A stretch of 64,000 nt of DNA from Lachnospira sp900551945. GTDB lineage: Bacteria; Bacillota; Clostridia; Lachnospirales; Lachnospiraceae. The stretch is taken from contig DBFCCI010000044.1 in assembly GCA_048380335.1 (NCBI GenBank), forward strand, positions 1 to 64,000, given 5' to 3'. This document shows, piece after piece, positions 53,979-63,428 of this stretch. Position 1 is the first letter of the stretch, and each line of letters begins with the position of its first letter. A program made the translations under genes and the position numbers. The notes below the pieces were generated by a model that did not search any database, was not told the DNA's origin, and saw only the letters and a list, made by a program, of their open reading frames with translations.

Positions 53979-54875
53979 ATGGAAATTTTACAAGAAAATA
54001 ATAATATTGTTTTAAAAAATGTAACTGATTTTGATATAGAACAGACATTGGAGTGTGGTCAGTGTTTTCATTTTGTAAGGCTTGATGTTGATAAGAAAGA
54101 CTATGTACTTTCAGCTTATCAAAAAATGCTTCATATATCGCAAAATGGTGATGAAATAATATTATTTAATACATCTATGGAAGATTATAATACAATATGG
54201 AAGAATTATTTTGATTTGGAAAGAGATTATAAAAGTATAAAACAAGATTTGCTTTCACATGATAATACACTTAAAGAAGCAATTGAAACAATGAGTGGTG
54301 TTAGAATACTTAATCAAGAATTTTTTGAAACACTTATTTCATTTATTATTTCACAAAATAAGCAGATACCACATATTAAGAAAATAGTATCTGATATTTC
54401 TACGAAGTATGGCAATTATTTGGGAGAATGTAATGGTGTAAATGTATACGCATTTCCAACACTTGAACAAATGAGTGGTGTAACTGTTGAAGATTTGAAG
54501 GAATTAAAGACAGGCTTTCGTGCGCCTTATATAGTTGATGCAGTTCAAAAGGTTAAAGATAAGACTATAGATGAAGCACAGTTAAGACAAGCGGATGTAC
54601 AAGAGTGTGAGCAACTTCTTACACAGATTAAAGGAGTAGGTGCAAAGGTAGCTAACTGTACAATGTTATTTGGACTTGGAAAAACACAAGCATTTCCCGT
54701 TGATGTATGGATAAAAAGAATAATGGAGCATTTATATTTTAATGGAGAGGATACTCCAAAGGAAAAGATAGCCGAATTTGCAAAAGAACGTTTTGGCGAA
54801 TATGGCGGATATGCTCAACAATATTTATTTTATTATGGAAAAACTATTAAGATGGGAGTTAAAAAATCTAAATAA
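53979..54875 (+). CDS. ogg: 8-oxoguanine DNA glycosylase, OGG1 type
   Basis: The 298-residue protein opens with the OGG1-like domain (TLECGQCFHF), then has the HhH-GPD core: the hairpin QIKGVGAKVANC with the catalytic Lys (about 226) and FPVDVWIKRIM with the catalytic Asp (about 245). It removes oxidised guanine and cuts the strand as a beta-lyase. Both catalytic residues are present. A copy of the dispersed AATTGCAAATATTTACTTA motif is 18 nt before the start. Confidence 0.92.
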   Translation: MEILQENNNIVLKNVTDFDIEQTLECGQCFHFVRLDVDKKDYVLSAYQKMLHISQNGDEIILFNTSMEDYNTIWKNYFDLERDYKSIKQDLLSHDNTLKEAIETMSGVRILNQEFFETLISFIISQNKQIPHIKKIVSDISTKYGNYLGECNGVNVYAFPTLEQMSGVTVEDLKELKTGFRAPYIVDAVQKVKDKTIDEAQLRQADVQECEQLLTQIKGVGAKVANCTMLFGLGKTQAFPVDVWIKRIMEHLYFNGEDTPKEKIAEFAKERFGEYGGYAQQYLFYYGKTIKMGVKKSK

Positions 54876-54920
54876 ATTATAATTATTTTATAAAATGCGT
54901 AATATATTTTAAAATAGCTG

Positions 54921-54949
54921 TTGACAAATAAAACAGCTAGTGATATTTT
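54921..54949 (+). promoter_or_regulatory. Promoter of groES-groEL
   Basis: TTGACA at 54921 and a TATTTT -10-like box 17 bases later, immediately upstream of CIRCE. Confidence 0.55.
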
Positions 54950-54962
54950 TATTGTATTGAGA

Positions 54963-54989
54963 TTAGCACTCAGATTTAGTGAGTGCTAA
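54963..54989 (+). promoter_or_regulatory. CIRCE operator (HrcA binding site)
   Basis: TTAGCACTC, nine bases, GAGTGCTAA: an exact match to the CIRCE consensus. It means that the repressor HrcA controls groESL in response to heat. Confidence 0.97.
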
Positions 54990-55054
54990 CAAACAGAGAA
55001 TGAGGGCTGCCAGATACAGAACAATGAATTGTGACAGCAGAATGGAGGATTAAT

Positions 55055-55339
55055 ATGAAGTTAGTACCATTAGGAGACAGAGTCGTAATTAAGGCGTTAG
55101 TTGCAGAAGAAACAACAAAGTCAGGAATTGTTTTACCAGGTCAGGCAAAGGAAAAGCCACAGCAGGCAGAAGTAGTTGCAGTAGGCCCAGGAGGAATAGT
55201 TGACGGCAAGGAAGTTAAGATGCAGGTCAAAGAAGGCGACAAGATTATATATTCTAAATACTCTGGTACAGAAGTAAAGCTTGAAGATGAAGATTTAATC
55301 ATTGTAAAGCAGTCAGATATATTAGCTATTATTGAATAA
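55055..55339 (+). CDS. groES: Co-chaperonin GroES
   Basis: 94 residues, with KLVPLGDRVVIK at the start and the mobile loop around KSGIVLPGQAKEKPQQ. It caps GroEL in the ATP-driven folding cycle. ATG 55055 follows GGAGG and matches the family; the open frame to 55031 adds unrelated residues. CIRCE is 65 nt upstream. Confidence 0.98.
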   Translation: MKLVPLGDRVVIKALVAEETTKSGIVLPGQAKEKPQQAEVVAVGPGGIVDGKEVKMQVKEGDKIIYSKYSGTEVKLEDEDLIIVKQSDILAIIE

Positions 55340-55479
55340 TTAGGACATTTATTATATCAATTACTCTTATTTATAAAAGAGATTGGTACAAAAGTCTATA
55401 AGTAAAAAGTGGATTGAAAATATTTGCTTTATTTGAAAAATAAATTGATTTTTGGTTTATAGAATTGGAGGAACTTAAA

Positions 55480-57105
55480 ATGGCAAAGGAAATTAAATAT
55501 GGCATTGAAGCAAGAAAAGCTCTTGAAGAAGGCGTTAATAAATTAGCAAATACAGTAAGAGTAACACTTGGACCTAAGGGAAGAAATGTTGTTCTTGATA
55601 AGGCTTATGGCGCACCACTTATTACAAATGATGGTGTTACAATTGCAAAGGACATTGAACTTGAAGATGCTTTTGAAAACATGGGAGCACAGCTTGTAAA
55701 GGAAGTTGCTACAAAGACTAACGATGTAGCAGGTGATGGTACAACAACAGCTACAGTATTAGCTCAGGCTATGATTAATGCAGGTATGAAGAACTTAGCA
55801 GCAGGTGCTAATCCAATCGTATTAAGACGTGGTATGAAGAAAGCTACTGATTGTGCAGTAGAAGCTATTGCAAAGATGAGCCAGAAGGTTAATGGCAAAG
55901 ACCAGATTGCAAAGGTTGCTTCTATTTCAGCAGGTGATACAGAAGTTGGTCAGTTAGTAGCTGACGCTATGGAAAAAGTTTCAAACGATGGTGTTATCAC
56001 TATTGAAGAATCTAAGACAATGAAGACAGAGCTTGACCTTGTAGAAGGTATGCAGTTCGATAGAGGATATATCTCAGCTTACATGGCAACAGATATGGAT
56101 AAGATGGAAGCTAACCTTGACAATCCATATATCCTTATTACAGATAAGAAGATTTCTAACATTCAGGAAATTTTACCAATTCTTGAACAGATTGTACAAA
56201 GTGGAGCAAAGCTTCTTATTATTGCAGAAGATATTGAAGGCGAAGCTCTTACAACACTTATTGTTAATAAGTTAAGAGGAACATTTAACGTAGTTGGTGT
56301 TAAAGCTCCAGGTTATGGTGACAGACGTAAAGAAATGCTTAAGGATATCGCTATTCTTACAGGTGGTCAGGTTATTTCAGAAGAACTTGGTCTTGAACTT
56401 AAGGATACAACAATGGATATGCTTGGTCGTGCTAAGTCTGTTAAGGTTCAGAAGGAAAATACAGTTATCGTTGATGGTGAAGGCGATAAGGCTGAAATAG
56501 ATGCAAGAGTTGCACAGATTAAGGCTCAGATTGAAGAAACAACATCTGATTTTGATAGAGAAAAGTTACAGGAAAGACTTGCTAAGTTAGCTGGTGGTGT
56601 TGCTGTAATCAGAGTTGGTGCTGCTACAGAAACAGAAATGAAAGAAGCTAAACTTCGTATGGAAGATGCTCTTAATGCTACAAGAGCTGCTGTTGAAGAA
56701 GGTGTTATCGCAGGTGGTGGTTCAGCATATATCCATGCTTCAAAGGAAGTAGCTAAGTTAGCAGAAACTCTTAAGGGTGATGAAAGAACTGGTGCAGAAA
56801 TTATTCTTAAAGCACTTGAAGCTCCATTATTCCATATTTCAGCAAATGCAGGTCTTGAAGGCGCAGTTATTATTAACAAGGTAAGAGAGTCAGAAGTTGG
56901 AACAGGTTTTGATGCTTACAACTCAGAATATGTTAATATGATAGATGCTGGTATCTTAGACCCAGCAAAGGTTACAAGAAGTGCTTTACAGAATGCTACA
57001 AGTGTTGCTTCAACATTACTTACAACAGAGTCAGTTGTTGCAACAATTAAGGAAGATGTTCCAGCTATGCCAGCAGGTGGCGCAGGCGGAATGGGTATGA
57101 TGTAA
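55480..57105 (+). CDS. groEL: Chaperonin GroEL
   Basis: 541 residues, from MAKEIKYGIEARKAL to the flexible GGAGGMGMM tail. The ATP-binding motif VAGDGTTTATVLAQ (about 85-98) and the apical domain are normal. It forms the folding chamber with GroES. ATG 55480 has GGAGG upstream. The 140-bp gap from groES contains one copy of the dispersed GATTGAAAATATTTGCTTT motif. Confidence 0.98.
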   Translation: MAKEIKYGIEARKALEEGVNKLANTVRVTLGPKGRNVVLDKAYGAPLITNDGVTIAKDIELEDAFENMGAQLVKEVATKTNDVAGDGTTTATVLAQAMINAGMKNLAAGANPIVLRRGMKKATDCAVEAIAKMSQKVNGKDQIAKVASISAGDTEVGQLVADAMEKVSNDGVITIEESKTMKTELDLVEGMQFDRGYISAYMATDMDKMEANLDNPYILITDKKISNIQEILPILEQIVQSGAKLLIIAEDIEGEALTTLIVNKLRGTFNVVGVKAPGYGDRRKEMLKDIAILTGGQVISEELGLELKDTTMDMLGRAKSVKVQKENTVIVDGEGDKAEIDARVAQIKAQIEETTSDFDREKLQERLAKLAGGVAVIRVGAATETEMKEAKLRMEDALNATRAAVEEGVIAGGGSAYIHASKEVAKLAETLKGDERTGAEIILKALEAPLFHISANAGLEGAVIINKVRESEVGTGFDAYNSEYVNMIDAGILDPAKVTRSALQNATSVASTLLTTESVVATIKEDVPAMPAGGAGGMGMM

Positions 57106-57159
57106 TTAGACATATCTAGTAAATGTTAGATTTAGAATTAATTAAATAAAACATAAAAT

Positions 57160-57222
57160 AAAAAGACTGTTTATCAAGGAAGTTATAAGATATATTATAA
57201 TGGACTTGATAACAGTCTTTTT
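57160..57222 (+). terminator. Terminator of groESL
   Basis: AAAGACTGTTTATCAAG pairs with CTTGATAACAGTCTTT, followed by TTTTG. Confidence 0.85.
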
Positions 57223-57447
57223 TGTATATTTGAATTAACAATAACTTATTTTTTGATTGTTTTGTAGTTGTTGAACTTAGATAATATTTAAAGATTAAAT
57301 GTATTTTATTATACATGAATTAAATTAAAAAAATAAGTGATTGGTTTATTTGCAATTATTTGGTAATATAAATATGTGAAATTTTAGAATTGTATTTAAT
57401 TTATTATTTCACAGTATTTTAAAGCATTAAAGAAAGGGGTATTGCAT
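57223..57447. other. AT-rich upstream region of the L,D-transpeptidase gene
   Basis: About 225 bp with no ORF, repeat or structured element I can support. Confidence 0.4.
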
Positions 57448-58710
57448 TTGAAAACAAAATATATAAGTGTTGTCATATTTTTGTCAATGATTTTGGCTAT
57501 TGGCAAAGGGCAAGTTGCATTAGCTGAAGAAAATGATGATAATTATTATCACCAATTAGTGCTAATAGATGACATTTGGACAAATATGACAGATGGTGAA
57601 ATTGATTATTCATATACGGGAATGGCATTGAATGAGTATGATTGGTGGTATGTAAAGGATGGAGTATTAGACTTATCATACACAGGGCTTGCGTTAAATG
57701 ATTACGGCTGGTGGTATATAAAAAATGGTAAATTAGATTTATCATATACAGGACTTGCGTTAAATGAATATGGCTGGTGGTATGTGAAAAATGGAATGTT
57801 AGATTTGTCATATACAGGAATGGCATTAAATGAATATGGTTGGTGGTATGTAACAAACGGAATGTTAGATTTATCATATACAGGGCTTACATTGAATGAA
57901 TATGGTTGGTGGTATATGAAAAATGGAGCATTAGACTGGTCATATAATGGGCTTGCCCTAAATCAGTACGGTTGGTGGAGAATAACTAATGGTGCAGTTG
58001 ATTTTAATTACACAGGAATTACTGACAGTGAATATGGTTGGTGGTATGTAACAAATGGAACGATAGATTACAATTATAATGGTCACATAGAAGATGGACT
58101 TCAAGCTTGGGATATTGTAAATGGAATGGCAGTATCTTATGTAGAGCAAAGCTTTGCAGCAAATCTTCCTGCTTCAAATGAATATTCACAACTTGTAGTA
58201 GTTGAAGCGCAAGGAACAAATGCAACTGTTACAATGCACGAAAACCAGAATGGAGTATGGACTGAGATTTTAAGAACAAATGGTTTTGTTGGTTCAATGG
58301 GAGTAGGACAAGCAAGTGAGAATACATCAGTTACACCACAAGGAACATTTCCACTTTACTTTGCATTTGGAATAAATTCTAATCCTGGAACTTCAATTCC
58401 ATATTTACAAGTTGATGATTATGACTATTGGGTTGATGACACTTCATCAGAATTATACAATCAATATGTAAGAACAGATACACCTTACACAGAATGGAGC
58501 CATGCGGAGCATATTATTGATTATCCGAGCAGTTATGGATATTGCCTTTTTATAGGATATAATCAAGAGGGAATACAAGGAGCTGGAAGTTGCTTTTTCC
58601 TTCATTGTTCAAATGGAAGACCGACCGCAGGTTGTGTATCAGTACCAGAAGAAGATATGATATTTATATTAACACATATTAATGATAATTGTGGTATAGT
58701 AATTCAATAG
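57448..58710 (+). CDS. Secreted L,D-transpeptidase (YkuD) with YGWW repeats
   Basis: About 420 residues: a signal peptide ending near LAEE (about 27), eight or nine repeats of about 21 residues with a YGWWYVKNGMLDLSYTG core (about 40-230), then the transpeptidase domain. The active-site block at about 385-397 reads FLHCSNGRPTAGCVSV; the SxGC-type cysteine (about 395) is the YkuD nucleophile and the His precedes it. It would cross-link peptidoglycan through 3-3 bonds or attach proteins, and the repeats would hold it on the wall. TTG 57448 has AAAGGGG eight bases upstream; TTG 57442 is too close. Confidence 0.88.
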   Translation: MKTKYISVVIFLSMILAIGKGQVALAEENDDNYYHQLVLIDDIWTNMTDGEIDYSYTGMALNEYDWWYVKDGVLDLSYTGLALNDYGWWYIKNGKLDLSYTGLALNEYGWWYVKNGMLDLSYTGMALNEYGWWYVTNGMLDLSYTGLTLNEYGWWYMKNGALDWSYNGLALNQYGWWRITNGAVDFNYTGITDSEYGWWYVTNGTIDYNYNGHIEDGLQAWDIVNGMAVSYVEQSFAANLPASNEYSQLVVVEAQGTNATVTMHENQNGVWTEILRTNGFVGSMGVGQASENTSVTPQGTFPLYFAFGINSNPGTSIPYLQVDDYDYWVDDTSSELYNQYVRTDTPYTEWSHAEHIIDYPSSYGYCLFIGYNQEGIQGAGSCFFLHCSNGRPTAGCVSVPEEDMIFILTHINDNCGIVIQ

Positions 58711-58750
58711 TAGGTTTATAAAAATATTTTAGAAAGAAAAGGGAAAAGTA

Positions 58751-59254
58751 ATGAATAGTTTACCAACAGAACAGATTATTAAAACAAAAGCACCTACATC
58801 ATCAATTATTTTTAAAACAGTGATGATTATAGCATGTATACTAGCAGTTACAACAATACCTTCAACATATGCGTTAGGTATACTTCTTCTTGCAGTACTT
58901 GTTGTAGCAACTGTAATTGTATTTAAGTATTACAATGCAGAATATGAGTATTCTCTTGTAGATAATGACATGACAGTTGATAAGATAATGTCAAGGTCAA
59001 TGAGAAAAAGATGTGGAGTGTTCAGTATTTCAAGAGCAACTTTAATAGCACCAGTAGGTTCACAAGACGCATTGAGAATGGAGCATAAGAAGTTAAGAAC
59101 ATTTGATTTTACAGCTAATCAGGGAATGGATAATGTAGTTGTTATGTATACATTAGATAGCAGTAATGAAATGGTAAAAATTCTCATCGAGCCAGATGAA
59201 AGAATGAAAAAAGCTATTAAAGAAGTAGCACCCAAAGGAGCATATAAGTGCTAA
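58751..59254 (+). CDS. DUF6106-family membrane protein
   Basis: The 167-residue protein has two hydrophobic helices (about 20-60) and a cytosolic domain of mixed beta structure. It matches the small family I know as DUF6106, widespread in Lachnospiraceae and uncharacterised. It follows the transpeptidase gene by 40 nt with an AAAGGG site and is likely co-transcribed with it. Confidence 0.7.
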   Translation: MNSLPTEQIIKTKAPTSSIIFKTVMIIACILAVTTIPSTYALGILLLAVLVVATVIVFKYYNAEYEYSLVDNDMTVDKIMSRSMRKRCGVFSISRATLIAPVGSQDALRMEHKKLRTFDFTANQGMDNVVVMYTLDSSNEMVKILIEPDERMKKAIKEVAPKGAYKC

Positions 59255-59319
59255 GAAAGTAATGTATAAAAATACAAGTTTATTGTATCACAAAAAATTA
59301 TAATTTAATTAAAATTTGT

Positions 59320-59348
59320 TTGACATTTTGATTATATTTTGATATATT
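59320..59348 (+). promoter_or_regulatory. Promoter of guaB
   Basis: TTGACA, 17 bases, TATATT: close to the sigma-A consensus. Confidence 0.75.
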
Positions 59349-59386
59349 ATGGAAAAATATATGGCAAAGACAATACAATGTCAGCC

Positions 59387-59414
59387 TAAATTTTTTCTAA
59401 TGTGAAAAAATTTA
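59387..59414 (+). promoter_or_regulatory. Perfect hairpin in the guaB leader
   Basis: TAAATTTTTTC and GAAAAAATTTA pair over six bases, 46 nt before the start and 40 nt after the promoter. It could influence transcript elongation or stability. It is not a recognised purine riboswitch. Confidence 0.4.
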
Positions 59415-59459
59415 ATTACTATTATACTATTATTATTAAGAAAGAGAGGATACGAGAAA

Positions 59460-60920
59460 ATGGGTGAGATTATTGGTGAAGGAATTACTTTTGATGATGT
59501 GCTTTTAGTACCACAGTACTCAGAAGTAACACCAAATATGATTGATTTATCTACACAGCTTACTAACAAGATTAAGCTTAACATTCCACTTATGAGTGCA
59601 GGAATGGACACTGTTACAGAGCATAGAATGGCTATTGCTATGGCAAGACAGGGTGGTATTGGTATTATTCATAAGAATATGTCTATTGAAGAGCAGGCTG
59701 AAGAAGTTGACAAGGTCAAGCGTTCAGAAAATGGAGTTATTACAGACCCATTTTATCTTCACCCAGAAAATACACTTGAAGATGCTAACAATCTTATGGG
59801 CAAGTTTAGAATTTCAGGTGTTCCAATCACAGATAATGATGGCAAATTAGTAGGTATTATTACTAACAGAGATTTAAAGTTTGAAGAAGATTTTAAAAGA
59901 CCAATTAGTGAGTGCATGACAAGCGAAAATCTTATCACAGCACCAGTTGGAATTACACTTGATGAAGCTAAGAAAATTCTTGGAAAAGCAAGAAAAGAAA
60001 AGCTTCCTATTGTTGATGATGATTTCAAGCTTAGAGGTCTTATTACAATTAAAGATATTGAAAAGCAGATTAAGTATCCTTTATCAGCTCATGACTCACA
60101 GGGAAGACTTCTTTGTGGTGCGGCTGTTGGTATTACTGCAAATGTTATGGATAGAGTTGAAGCTCTTGTAAAGGCTAAGGTTGATTGTATCGTAATTGAT
60201 TCAGCTCATGGCCATTCAAAGAATATTATTACAACATTAAAGCAGATTAAGGCAGCTTATCCAGATTTACAGGTAATAGCTGGTAATATAGCAACAGGAG
60301 CAGCAGCTAAGGCTCTTTGTGAAGCTGGTGTAGATGCTGTTAAGGTTGGTATTGGACCTGGTTCTATCTGTACAACACGAGTTGTTGCAGGTATTGGTGT
60401 ACCACAGATAACAGCAGTTATGGATGCTTATGCAGAAGCTAAGAAGTATGGTATTCCTGTAATCGCTGATGGTGGTATTAAGTATTCAGGCGATATTGTT
60501 AAGGCAATTGCGGCTGGTGGTAATGTATGTATGCTTGGAAGTCTTTTAGCGGGTTGTGATGAAGCTCCTGGTACATTTGAGTTATTCCAGGGAAGAAAGT
60601 ATAAGGTATATAGAGGAATGGGTTCTATTGCAGCTATGGAAAATGGAAGCAAGGACAGATATTTCCAGACAGGTGCTAAGAAGCTTGTACCAGAAGGTGT
60701 TGAAGGACGAGTTGCATATAAAGGACTTGTTGAAGATACAATATTCCAGCTTATGGGTGGATTAAGGTCTGGTATGGGTTATTGTGGTTCACAAGATATT
60801 CCAACTCTTCAAGAAACAGCTAAGTTTATTAAGATGTCTTCAGCAGCATTAAGAGAAAGTCATCCACATGACATTCATATTACAAAGGAAGCTCCTAACT
60901 ATAGCGTAGAAGATAAGTAA
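59460..60920 (+). CDS. guaB: IMP dehydrogenase
   Basis: The 486-residue barrel enzyme has an inserted CBS pair (about 90-205), the active-site loop GPGSICTTR (Cys about 304), VIADGGIKYSGD and the flap region YRGMGSIAAM. It oxidises IMP to XMP, the rate-limiting step to GTP. The length is normal and AAGAGAGG is well placed. Confidence 0.97.
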   Translation: MGEIIGEGITFDDVLLVPQYSEVTPNMIDLSTQLTNKIKLNIPLMSAGMDTVTEHRMAIAMARQGGIGIIHKNMSIEEQAEEVDKVKRSENGVITDPFYLHPENTLEDANNLMGKFRISGVPITDNDGKLVGIITNRDLKFEEDFKRPISECMTSENLITAPVGITLDEAKKILGKARKEKLPIVDDDFKLRGLITIKDIEKQIKYPLSAHDSQGRLLCGAAVGITANVMDRVEALVKAKVDCIVIDSAHGHSKNIITTLKQIKAAYPDLQVIAGNIATGAAAKALCEAGVDAVKVGIGPGSICTTRVVAGIGVPQITAVMDAYAEAKKYGIPVIADGGIKYSGDIVKAIAAGGNVCMLGSLLAGCDEAPGTFELFQGRKYKVYRGMGSIAAMENGSKDRYFQTGAKKLVPEGVEGRVAYKGLVEDTIFQLMGGLRSGMGYCGSQDIPTLQETAKFIKMSSAALRESHPHDIHITKEAPNYSVEDK

Positions 60921-60973
60921 TAAAGCAATTACAAGTATTCATTTTATTTGTATTTTTATAATATGTTTTAATA

Positions 60974-61014
60974 AGACTGGTATGGTGTTTTAGAATGCCA
61001 TGCCAGTTTTTATA
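60974..61014 (+). terminator. Terminator of guaB
   Basis: ACTGGTATGG pairs with CCATGCCAGT, followed by TTTTTAT. Confidence 0.85.
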
Positions 61015-61148
61015 TATTTGTATATTTTGTTTAATATTATCAATTATTTACTGACTTATATTATTAAAAAGCAATAAGCAATTTTGTATAAATAGATAAA
61101 TTATATAATTTTCTTTGATAAAAAATATACAAACAATTCGTTTATTAC

Positions 61149-61178
61149 TTGCTAAATAGACTGAAAGTGTAGTATAAT
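61149..61178 (+). promoter_or_regulatory. Promoter of the cheX-cheY-truA cluster
   Basis: TTGCTA, 18 bases, perfect TATAAT. It leaves a leader of about 180 nt before cheX in which I see no recognised element. Confidence 0.55.
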
Positions 61179-61366
61179 GTTGATATAGAAATGTATAAAA
61201 TATCATATTGATAATTCAATTGCGATAAATTCTTGAACTTTTATTTTATAGTCAAGAATAGTAATTGTTATTTATTTAATATATTGTTATATTTCAATGG
61301 GATTTTACTTCCAGATGGGGAATTGTCACAAGTACTTATTGTTTAATCATTTAAGGAGAAATAGAT

Positions 61367-61966
61367 ATGAAAGATATATTGTTCAGTAGGTACATTGCAA
61401 AGAATTATATGGGAAATAGTCTTTCAGATAGAGAATTGCGTGTACTTAAAACAGGGGATGTAGATGCACTTGTATCTACATTTGTTAAAATGAGAAATGA
61501 ACGTTACATTCAGCAACTTCAATGTATATTAAAGAATTTTAAGATGTACTTAAGGGATACAGTAGTCCTTAACCGTATAACAGTAAGCGAAGAGTACGAA
61601 GGTAAGTTTTTCGGATGTCAGATGATGGACGGAGATATGGATATATTGTTTGGTATTGAGGGAGATGAGGAAGTTCTTTTAAAGATTGCTTCCCAGTTTG
61701 CAGATGAGGAATTTGACACATTTGATGAAGATGCGTATGATTCCGTATGTGAGATGATTAATTGTATCAATGGCTCTTTTGCAACAAGACTTAGTGGAGA
61801 AGATGTAGAAGTTATACTTCATCCACCAGTATTTTATGACGATATAAGAATTAACAGTGATAAAGGATTTTATATTGTCAATATGGATATAGACGGTATA
61901 TCATTTAATGCAATTATGGCAATTGATGAATGTGTTGAGATTGCAAGCAGTGAAGGAGTAATATAA
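61367..61966 (+). CDS. cheX: CheX-like chemotaxis protein (CheY-P phosphatase family)
   Basis: 199 residues. The C-terminal two-thirds is a CheC/CheX-type domain with the phosphatase-helix motif CEMINCINGSF (Glu and Asn of ExxN, about 128-131), of which only one such helix is present, as in CheX. HPPVFYDDI follows as in the family. An extra N-terminal helical segment of about 60 residues is not typical. The next gene is a CheY-like receiver, its probable substrate or partner. Phosphatase function is inferred from the motif. Confidence 0.8.
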   Translation: MKDILFSRYIAKNYMGNSLSDRELRVLKTGDVDALVSTFVKMRNERYIQQLQCILKNFKMYLRDTVVLNRITVSEEYEGKFFGCQMMDGDMDILFGIEGDEEVLLKIASQFADEEFDTFDEDAYDSVCEMINCINGSFATRLSGEDVEVILHPPVFYDDIRINSDKGFYIVNMDIDGISFNAIMAIDECVEIASSEGVI

Positions 61967-62058
61967 AGTAAGAGCCTTTATTTGATATTTCTGGGTGATT
62001 TTTAGACACAATAACATTTGCACGAATTAACAGATAAAATGAAAGGTATGGTTATAGT

Positions 62059-62427
62059 ATGGAAAGAATATTAATAGTAGACGATTCAAAGACTTCAAGA
62101 AAGTTTCTAAAGAATATGCTTATAGGAGCAGGATTTGAGGTGGTAGCTGAAGCTATTGATGGAATAGATGGCATTGAAAAATATAAAGAATTTAAGCCAG
62201 ATGTTGTTACAATGGATATTACAATGCCTAATCTTGATGGAATAGATGCGGTAACAGAAATAATGAGAATAGACCCAGAAGCTAAGATTATAATGGTTAC
62301 AGCAGCAGGTCAGAAGAATAATGTGGTAGAAGCACTTAAAAGAGGTGCAGTAGATTTTGTGCAGAAGCCATTTGACGCAGAGGTTATAGTAGAAGTTATA
62401 AAGAAAGCAATGGAAGAAGATGTATAA
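62059..62427 (+). CDS. cheY: CheY-like single-domain response regulator
   Basis: The 122-residue receiver has the acidic pair VDDS, phospho-acceptor D53 (TMDITMP), Thr in VTAAG (about 82) and Lys in VQKPFDAE. It has no output domain. It likely binds the flagellar switch or acts with the CheX-like protein before it. The gene ends 8 nt inside truA. Confidence 0.93.
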   Translation: MERILIVDDSKTSRKFLKNMLIGAGFEVVAEAIDGIDGIEKYKEFKPDVVTMDITMPNLDGIDAVTEIMRIDPEAKIIMVTAAGQKNNVVEALKRGAVDFVQKPFDAEVIVEVIKKAMEEDV

Positions 62428-63163
62428 TTATAGAATTTTGTTACAGTATGATGGTGGTAGATATGATGGCTGGCAGCGACTTGGAAAAGATAATTCAACT
62501 AACACAATTGAAGCTAAGCTTAAAGACATTTTAAGTAAAATGACAGGCGAAGATGTAGATATATTTTGCGCAAGCAGAACAGAAAAAGGTGTTCATGCGT
62601 GTGGTCAGATAGCTAACTTTAAGCTTAATACAAGTCAAAAAGATTATGAACTTAGAAATTATCTTAACAGATATCTTCCCAGAGATATTGCAGTATTAAA
62701 GGTTGAAGCAGTTGATGATAGATTTCACAGTCAGCTTAATGCAAAGGCAAGAGTGTATGAATATAGGCTTGATACAGCTGATATAGCAGATGTATTTAAT
62801 AGAAGATATTGTTATCATACATTTGAAGTGCCTAACTTTAATAATATGCGTAAGGCAGCAGATTATTTTGTTGGAGAACATGATTTTAAATCATTTACAA
62901 CTGCAAAAAAGAGCAAATCAACAGTCAGACGTATTGACAGTATAGATATACAGTATAATGAAGACAGTAAAAAAGCTGTAATAAGAATAACAGCGAATGA
63001 TTTTCTTCACAATATGGCTCGTCTTATGATTGGTATGTTGTTAGATGTTGGAAATGGTCTTAAGAAGCCAGAAGATGTTAAAAAGGCACTTGATGGTCAA
63101 GACATACAAATGTCACTTCCAGCAGAACCTCATGCTTTATTTTTAAGAAGAATAAAGTATTAA
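62420..63163 (+). CDS. truA: TruA-family tRNA pseudouridine synthase with a changed catalytic residue
   Basis: The 247-residue protein has the TruA length and layout: YDGGRYDGWQR at the start, VYEYRLDT, the HDFKSFTTAKKS block, and NDFLHNMARLMIGMLLDVG. The family's catalytic motif GRTDxGVHA reads ASRTEKGVHA (51-60), so the nucleophilic Asp is Glu at position 55. The rest of the motif is preserved. TruA normally modifies U38-40 in the anticodon arm. The protein is clearly a TruA homologue, but activity is uncertain and it may be a second paralogue. The start overlaps cheY by 8 nt. Confidence 0.88.
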   Translation: MYNYRILLQYDGGRYDGWQRLGKDNSTNTIEAKLKDILSKMTGEDVDIFCASRTEKGVHACGQIANFKLNTSQKDYELRNYLNRYLPRDIAVLKVEAVDDRFHSQLNAKARVYEYRLDTADIADVFNRRYCYHTFEVPNFNNMRKAADYFVGEHDFKSFTTAKKSKSTVRRIDSIDIQYNEDSKKAVIRITANDFLHNMARLMIGMLLDVGNGLKKPEDVKKALDGQDIQMSLPAEPHALFLRRIKY

Positions 63164-63170
63164 TAAATAT

Positions 63171-63208
63171 TCCCTCTTTTATTATGTAAAGTAATAAAAG
63201 GGGGATTT
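63171..63208 (+). terminator. Terminator of truA
   Basis: CCCTCTTTTATTA pairs with TAATAAAAGGGGG, followed by ATTTTTTT. Confidence 0.85.
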
Positions 63209-63227
63209 TTTTATACAACTGTATATG

Positions 63228-63301
63228 GTCAGATAAGGTCAGTTTGTTTAATCTGATAATATAAAGGGGTTGATTATATTTTAATATAGATAAACTGACA
63301 T
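63228..63301. promoter_or_regulatory. Separated inverted repeat upstream of pdxS
   Basis: AGGTCAGTTTGTTTA and ATAGATAAACTGACA form inverted halves about 46 nt apart, 130 nt before pdxS. A regulator site or a weak hairpin is possible; no specific protein can be named. Confidence 0.35.
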
Positions 63302-63428
63302 TGTTTAATAAATGGAAAATGAGTATTTTAATAATATCACAATAATAATATAATTTAGCTCATGTGGCACATATATATTTTTGATTAGAGATTAATTCAA
63401 TAATTCATGAAAAGGACGGGATATTAAT

